From: SZUA-430 sp964638635
GTDB taxonomy: Bacteria; Pseudomonadota; Alphaproteobacteria; Micropepsales; Micropepsaceae
Assembly (NCBI GenBank): GCA_964638635.1
Contig: CAZXAQ010000035.1
Span: 1 to 37,669, forward strand
Length of the DNA stretch: 37,669 bases
Reading direction: 5' to 3'
Shown in pieces: positions 33,596 through 37,669 of the stretch. The notes below the pieces were generated by a model. The model saw only the letters and a program-made list of their open reading frames with translations, had not been told where the DNA came from and did no database searches. Position numbers and translations under genes: made by a program. Numbering within the stretch: position 1 is the first letter of the stretch; each line of letters opens with the position of its first letter.

Positions 33596-36442
33596 ATGAA
33601 AATCCTGTCCGCCGCAGCCGTATCCGCGCTCGCGCTCTTCGCCGCCGCCTGCTCCGACTCCTCGGCACCGAAGCCGCCGCAAGCACCCGCCGCGCTTAAA
33701 GTGGAGCCGCTGAAGTTCACCTCGCGCACGCTCCCCAACGGGCTCAAAGTCTACGCGATGCCCGACCCGAACACGGCGAACGTCTCGGTGCAGGTTTGGT
33801 ACGACGTCGGCTCGAAGGACGATCCCGTCGGCCGCTCGGGCTTCGCGCATCTGTTCGAACACATCATGTTCAAGGCGACGAAGAACATGCCGCCGGAAAC
33901 GCTCGACCGCCTGACCGAAGACGTCGGCGGCTTCAACAACGCGTCGACCTATGACGATTTCACGAACTACTACCAAGTCGTGCCCGCGAACCACCTCGAA
34001 CGCATCCTTTGGGCCGAGGCCGAACGCATGGGTACACTCGTCGTGGACGCGGCAATCTTCAAGTCCGAACGCGACGTCGTGAAAGAAGAGTACCGTCAGC
34101 GCATTCTGGCCTCGCCCTATGGCAAACTCTTCGGCCTCTATTTGGCGCAAACGAACTTCGCGGTTCACCCCTACGGCCGCCCCGGCATCGGTTCGATCGA
34201 AAACCTCGACGCCGCAACCGTCGAAGACGTACGCGCGTTCCACGCGACCTACTACCGCCCGGACAACGCCGTTCTCGTCGTCGCCGGAAACTTCGACCAA
34301 GCGCAGCTCGACAAGTGGATCGACCAGTACTTCGCCCCGATCGCGACGCCCACGCGCCCGATCCCGCGCGTCACCGCCGTCGAACCCGCGCGTACCGGAG
34401 CGAAAGAGTACACGGTCTACGAACCGAACACGCCGCTGCCGGCGATCTCGATCTCGTTCCCGCAACCGAATTCGCTGAGCCCAGATATCGCCGCACTGAC
34501 CGTGCTCGACGCGATCATGGCCAAGGGCGAAAGCTCTAGGCTCTACCAATCGCTCGTCTACACGCAGCAAATCGCCGCCGAAGTCTTCACGAACTTCGAA
34601 GCGACGCGCGACCCCGGCGCCTACACACTGGCCGCCGTCCTGAGCGAAGGCAAATCCGCCGACGACGGTGTGAAGAGCCTGATGGCCGAAATCGCGAAGA
34701 TGCGCGACACCCAGGTGACCGCGGCCGAACTCGACGAAGCCAAGAACGAACTCGTCTCCGAAACGCTGGAGGGCCGCGAAACCGCGTTCGGCAAAGCGAC
34801 CGAACTCGCGAACGCCGTCATCCGCTTCCGCGACGCGAAATACGCCGACAAGCTGCTCGCCGACATCCAGGCGGTCACCGCGGCCGACGTGCAGCGTGTC
34901 GCCAAGGCGATCCTCGACGACAACAAGCGCGTCACGATCCGCTACCTTGCCGAGGAAACGAAGGCAAAGGACGCGAAGGCGGATACCATCGCGACCGCGG
35001 CGACTGTCCAAGCGCAAAAGCTCGACATCCCGCAAAACGAGATCAAGACGTTCGCCCTGGCGCCTGAAGCCGAACGCGTGAAGCCGCCGGCCCCGCAAGC
35101 CCCGGTCGCGGCCAAACTGCCCACGCCCGGCGACAAACAGCTCGCCAACGGCCTACGCGTCGTCGTGGCGTCGAAGCGCGATGTGCCCCTGATCAGCGCC
35201 GAGCTGCGCGTGCTCTCGGGCTCTAGCAACGACCCCGAAACCGGCGCCGGCCTCGCGTCGCTGACCGCCGACGTAATGACGAAAGGCACGAAGACCCGCA
35301 GCGCCACCGACATCGCACGCCAAATCGAAGCGCTGGGCGCGTCGCTCAGTGCAAGCGCCGGCGCCGACAGCTCCGGCGTCTCGCTCGAAACCCGCGCCGA
35401 CCGCGTCGGCGACGCGATGGCGATCATGGCCGACGTCGCGCGCAACCCGGCGTTCGCTGCCGCCGAAGTCGAGCGCCAACGCCAGCAAACTTTGGACGGC
35501 CTGCAGGTCGCCCTGCGCCAGCCCGGCCAAATCGCGCGCTTCGCAATGACCCGCGCGCTGTTCGGCCTCGGCCCCTATGGCGGCGTCGCCTCGCCGAAGA
35601 GCATCACGGCGCTCAAGCCGGAAGATCTGACCGGCTTCCACCAACGCCACTATCGCCCCGACAACGCGTTGCTCGTCATCTCCGGCGACGTGTCCGCGGA
35701 AGACGGCATCAAGCTCGCCGAGAAATACTTCGGCGACTGGCAGAAACCGGCGAGCCCGGTCGGCACCGAAGCGAAGGCGGACCTCGGCGTCCAAAGCGTA
35801 CGCGCAATCGTGGTCGACCTGCCGAAATCCGGCCAAGCTGCGGTGAGCTTCGGTATGCTGGGCGTCCCCCGCACGGCCGATGATTACTTCCCGGTGCTCG
35901 TCGCGAACTCGGTCTTGGGCGGCGGCTACTCCGCACGCCTGAACCAGGAAATCCGCATCAAGCGAGGACTCTCCTACGGCGTGAGCTCCGGCTTCCCCGC
36001 GCGCCGGTCGCCGGGGCCCGTCATCGCGCTCGCGCAAACCAAGAACGAGTCCGCGGTGCAAGTCGTCGATCTGATGAACCAAGAGTTTGCCAAGATCATG
36101 ACCGCCGAAGTGCCCGCGCCCGAACTCGGCGCGCGCCAGGCGAACCTGATCGGCTCCTTCGGCCGCGACGTCGAAACCGCCTCGGGCCTCGCCGGCCAAC
36201 TTGCAGCGCTCGCGACATTCGGCATCCCGCTCGAGAAGCTCACGACCTATGTCGCCGACATCCAAGCCGTCACGCCGGCAACGGCCAAAGAAGCCGCCGC
36301 CAAACTCTACGACCCGAAAAAGGCGTCGCTGGTGGTCGTGGGCGACGGCTCCGTCTTCTTCAAAGCCCTGAAGAAGAAGCGCCCGGATGTCGTCCGCATC
36401 CCGGTCGACAAACTGAACCTGGACAGCGCCACGCTGCAGTAA
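33596..36442 (+). CDS. M16 family zinc peptidase lipoprotein, two-domain
   Basis: The 948-residue protein starts with a lipoprotein signal (FAAAC, Cys19) and a Pro/Ala linker. The first half is an M16 peptidase with the inverted zinc motif HLFEH (His85, Glu88, His89) and a distal Glu at 165; NYYQVVPANHLERILWAEAERM and YRPDNAVLVVAGNF follow. The second half (from about 515) repeats the fold, starting LANGLRVVVASKRDVPL, but lacks HxxEH, so only the N-terminal half is catalytic and the C-terminal half probably closes the chamber. Such tandem proteins usually degrade peptides in the periplasm. GGGGA precedes ATG 33596. A hairpin follows the stop. Confidence 0.92.
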   Translation: MKILSAAAVSALALFAAACSDSSAPKPPQAPAALKVEPLKFTSRTLPNGLKVYAMPDPNTANVSVQVWYDVGSKDDPVGRSGFAHLFEHIMFKATKNMPPETLDRLTEDVGGFNNASTYDDFTNYYQVVPANHLERILWAEAERMGTLVVDAAIFKSERDVVKEEYRQRILASPYGKLFGLYLAQTNFAVHPYGRPGIGSIENLDAATVEDVRAFHATYYRPDNAVLVVAGNFDQAQLDKWIDQYFAPIATPTRPIPRVTAVEPARTGAKEYTVYEPNTPLPAISISFPQPNSLSPDIAALTVLDAIMAKGESSRLYQSLVYTQQIAAEVFTNFEATRDPGAYTLAAVLSEGKSADDGVKSLMAEIAKMRDTQVTAAELDEAKNELVSETLEGRETAFGKATELANAVIRFRDAKYADKLLADIQAVTAADVQRVAKAILDDNKRVTIRYLAEETKAKDAKADTIATAATVQAQKLDIPQNEIKTFALAPEAERVKPPAPQAPVAAKLPTPGDKQLANGLRVVVASKRDVPLISAELRVLSGSSNDPETGAGLASLTADVMTKGTKTRSATDIARQIEALGASLSASAGADSSGVSLETRADRVGDAMAIMADVARNPAFAAAEVERQRQQTLDGLQVALRQPGQIARFAMTRALFGLGPYGGVASPKSITALKPEDLTGFHQRHYRPDNALLVISGDVSAEDGIKLAEKYFGDWQKPASPVGTEAKADLGVQSVRAIVVDLPKSGQAAVSFGMLGVPRTADDYFPVLVANSVLGGGYSARLNQEIRIKRGLSYGVSSGFPARRSPGPVIALAQTKNESAVQVVDLMNQEFAKIMTAEVPAPELGARQANLIGSFGRDVETASGLAGQLAALATFGIPLEKLTTYVADIQAVTPATAKEAAAKLYDPKKASLVVVGDGSVFFKALKKKRPDVVRIPVDKLNLDSATLQ

Positions 36443-36449
36443 GCGACAA

Positions 36450-36476
36450 GGCCCTCTGCCGAAGCGGCAGGGGGCC
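36450..36476 (+). terminator. Hairpin after the M16 peptidase gene
   Basis: GGCCCTCTGCCG (36450-36461) pairs with CGGCAGGGGGCC (36465-36476) with one wobble and a three-base loop. No T-run follows, so termination would be weak or factor-dependent. Confidence 0.55.
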
Positions 36477-36563
36477 ATCCGCCCCAAAACCAGCGGATTT
36501 GCGCCGCCCTATTGCGGCCGCTAAGACTGTGCACAACCTGCTTGCACGAGAATCACACCGCCA

Positions 36564-37669
36564 ATGCGCGTATCCCGTTCCTTCATGCCTGTGCTGCGCG
36601 AGACGCCGGCCGAGGCCCAAATCGTCTCCCACCGCTACATGCTGCGGGCGGGCCTCATCCGCCAGCAGGCGGCCGGCATCTATTCGTGGCTACCGCTCGG
36701 CCACCGCGTGTTGCGCAAGATCGAACAGATCGTGCGCGAAGAGCAGGACAGGGCAGGGGCCATCGAACTCCTGATGCCGACGCTCCAAGCAGCCGACCTT
36801 TGGCGCGAAAGCGGCCGCTACGACGCCTACGGCAAGGAAATGCTGCGCATCAAGGACCGGCACGAGCGCGATTTGCTCTACGGCCCGACGAACGAGGAGA
36901 TGGTCACTGAAATTTTCCGCTCGGCCGTGCGCTCGTACAAAGACATGCCGCGCATCCTCTATCATATCCAATGGAAGTTCCGCGACGAGATCCGCCCACG
37001 CTTCGGCGTCATGCGCGGCCGCGAGTTCCTGATGAAGGACGCGTACTCGTTCGACCTCGATGCGGCTGGCGCGCGGCATTCGTACAACAAGATGTTCGTC
37101 GCGTACCTACGCACGTTCGCGCGCATGGGCCTCAAATCCGTGCCGATGAAAGCCGACACCGGTCCGATCGGCGGCGACCTCTCCCACGAGTTCATCGTCC
37201 TCGCCGAAACGGGTGAAAGCCAAGTCTATTGCCACAAAGACTTGGTCGACATGCCGGTGCCGCAGAACGTCGACTTCGACGGCGATCTTGAGCCCTACAT
37301 CAAAGAACGCACGTCGCTCTACGCCGCGACCGACGAAAAGCACGACGCCGAAGCCTTCGCGAAAATCCCAGCCGACAAGCAACTCGCCGCCCGCGGCATA
37401 GAGGTTGGCCACATCTTCTATTTCGGCACCAAGTACTCAAAGCCGATGAACGCCAAGGTCACAAACCAAACCGGTGAGGACGTGCTCGTCGAAATGGGCT
37501 CTTACGGCATCGGCGTTTCGAGACTCCTCGGCGCCATTATCGAAGCGAACCACGACGACGCCGGCATCATCTGGCCGGAAAGCGTCGCCCCCTACCGGGT
37601 CGGCTTGATCAGTCTCAAGGCCGACGACCCGAAAACCCGTCAGGTTTGCGAGGATCTTTACCAAAAACT
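36564..37669 (+). CDS. proS: Proline--tRNA ligase, 5' part (runs off the window)
   Basis: ProS charges tRNA-Pro. The gene starts at ATG 36564 (MRVSRSFMPVLRETPAEAQ) and stays open to the end, giving 368 residues. Class II motif 1 lies around GIYSWLPLGHRVLRKIEQI, motif 2 at KFRDEIRPRFGVMRGREFLMKD, and motif 3 at GSYGIGVSRLLGAIIE. Only about 180 residues separate motifs 2 and 3, so the 180-residue YbaK-like editing insertion of the long bacterial form is missing, as in alphaproteobacterial ProS. Editing would need a free-standing protein. The window ends inside the anticodon-binding domain. It is the expected last member of the nuo-birA-coaX-rnj-mce block. Confidence 0.95.
   Translation, partial: MRVSRSFMPVLRETPAEAQIVSHRYMLRAGLIRQQAAGIYSWLPLGHRVLRKIEQIVREEQDRAGAIELLMPTLQAADLWRESGRYDAYGKEMLRIKDRHERDLLYGPTNEEMVTEIFRSAVRSYKDMPRILYHIQWKFRDEIRPRFGVMRGREFLMKDAYSFDLDAAGARHSYNKMFVAYLRTFARMGLKSVPMKADTGPIGGDLSHEFIVLAETGESQVYCHKDLVDMPVPQNVDFDGDLEPYIKERTSLYAATDEKHDAEAFAKIPADKQLAARGIEVGHIFYFGTKYSKPMNAKVTNQTGEDVLVEMGSYGIGVSRLLGAIIEANHDDAGIIWPESVAPYRVGLISLKADDPKTRQVCEDLYQK

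Noticed and set aside
33425..36487. Long minus-strand ORFs opposite the M16 peptidase (557 and 444 aa)
   Set aside because: Shadow frames of a strongly supported gene; compositional bias only.

Overview
The window is GC-rich, densely coded bacterial chromosome. It opens in the distal half of a complex I operon (nuoK end, nuoL, nuoM, nuoN) that runs by ATGA overlaps or near-zero spacing into birA, coaX and an RNase J gene. From general knowledge, the order nuoN-birA-coaX-rnj-mce-DUF1467-proS is a conserved alphaproteobacterial block, and every member is present here. The short proline-tRNA ligase without the editing insertion fits the same class. I infer an alphaproteobacterium (Caulobacterales, Rhizobiales or a relative) and cannot name the genus.

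The block is interrupted twice. Between rnj (ends 8267) and mce (starts 28640) lie about 20 kb of accessory genes on both strands. Between the DUF1467 gene (ends 29558) and proS (starts 36564) lie about 7 kb more. The first insert starts with a flavin amine oxidase overlapping rnj tail-to-tail, a Baeyer-Villiger monooxygenase, a TonB-C domain protein, a crotonase paired with a YeiH-type exporter, a secreted beta/gamma-crystallin-like protein, an amidohydrolase, a secreted Cys-repeat protein and a PH-like membrane protein. Next is a decayed stretch (18.4-20.0 kb) with a broken CPBP protease gene, a small basic protein gene and a 625-base non-coding region holding phased 11-base repeats. A DUF486 membrane protein and a patatin-like lipoprotein follow.

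The most coherent unit is at 21.8-25.3 kb. A haloalkane dehalogenase, a DUF1330 protein, a small membrane protein and a TetR regulator form a tight minus-strand operon. It diverges from a metallo-beta-lactamase-fold hydrolase gene across a perfect 11-3-11 palindrome that looks like the TetR operator. Then come a secreted small protein and a POT peptide transporter, each followed by a minus-strand terminator, and a DUF6498 membrane protein. Several genes fit uptake or breakdown of unusual organics (dehalogenase, BVMO, amine oxidase, crotonase, amidohydrolase), but no single pathway can be assembled from them.

The second insert holds a 533-residue secreted protein with an NlpC/P60-like Cys/His pattern, an EamA transporter, an EEP-family hydrolase and a two-domain M16 peptidase lipoprotein. 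Several palindromic intergenic elements (12.3, 15.6, 16.8, 29.1 and 32.3 kb) are scattered through the accessory regions. I saw no tRNA, rRNA, CRISPR array, prophage or intact insertion sequence.
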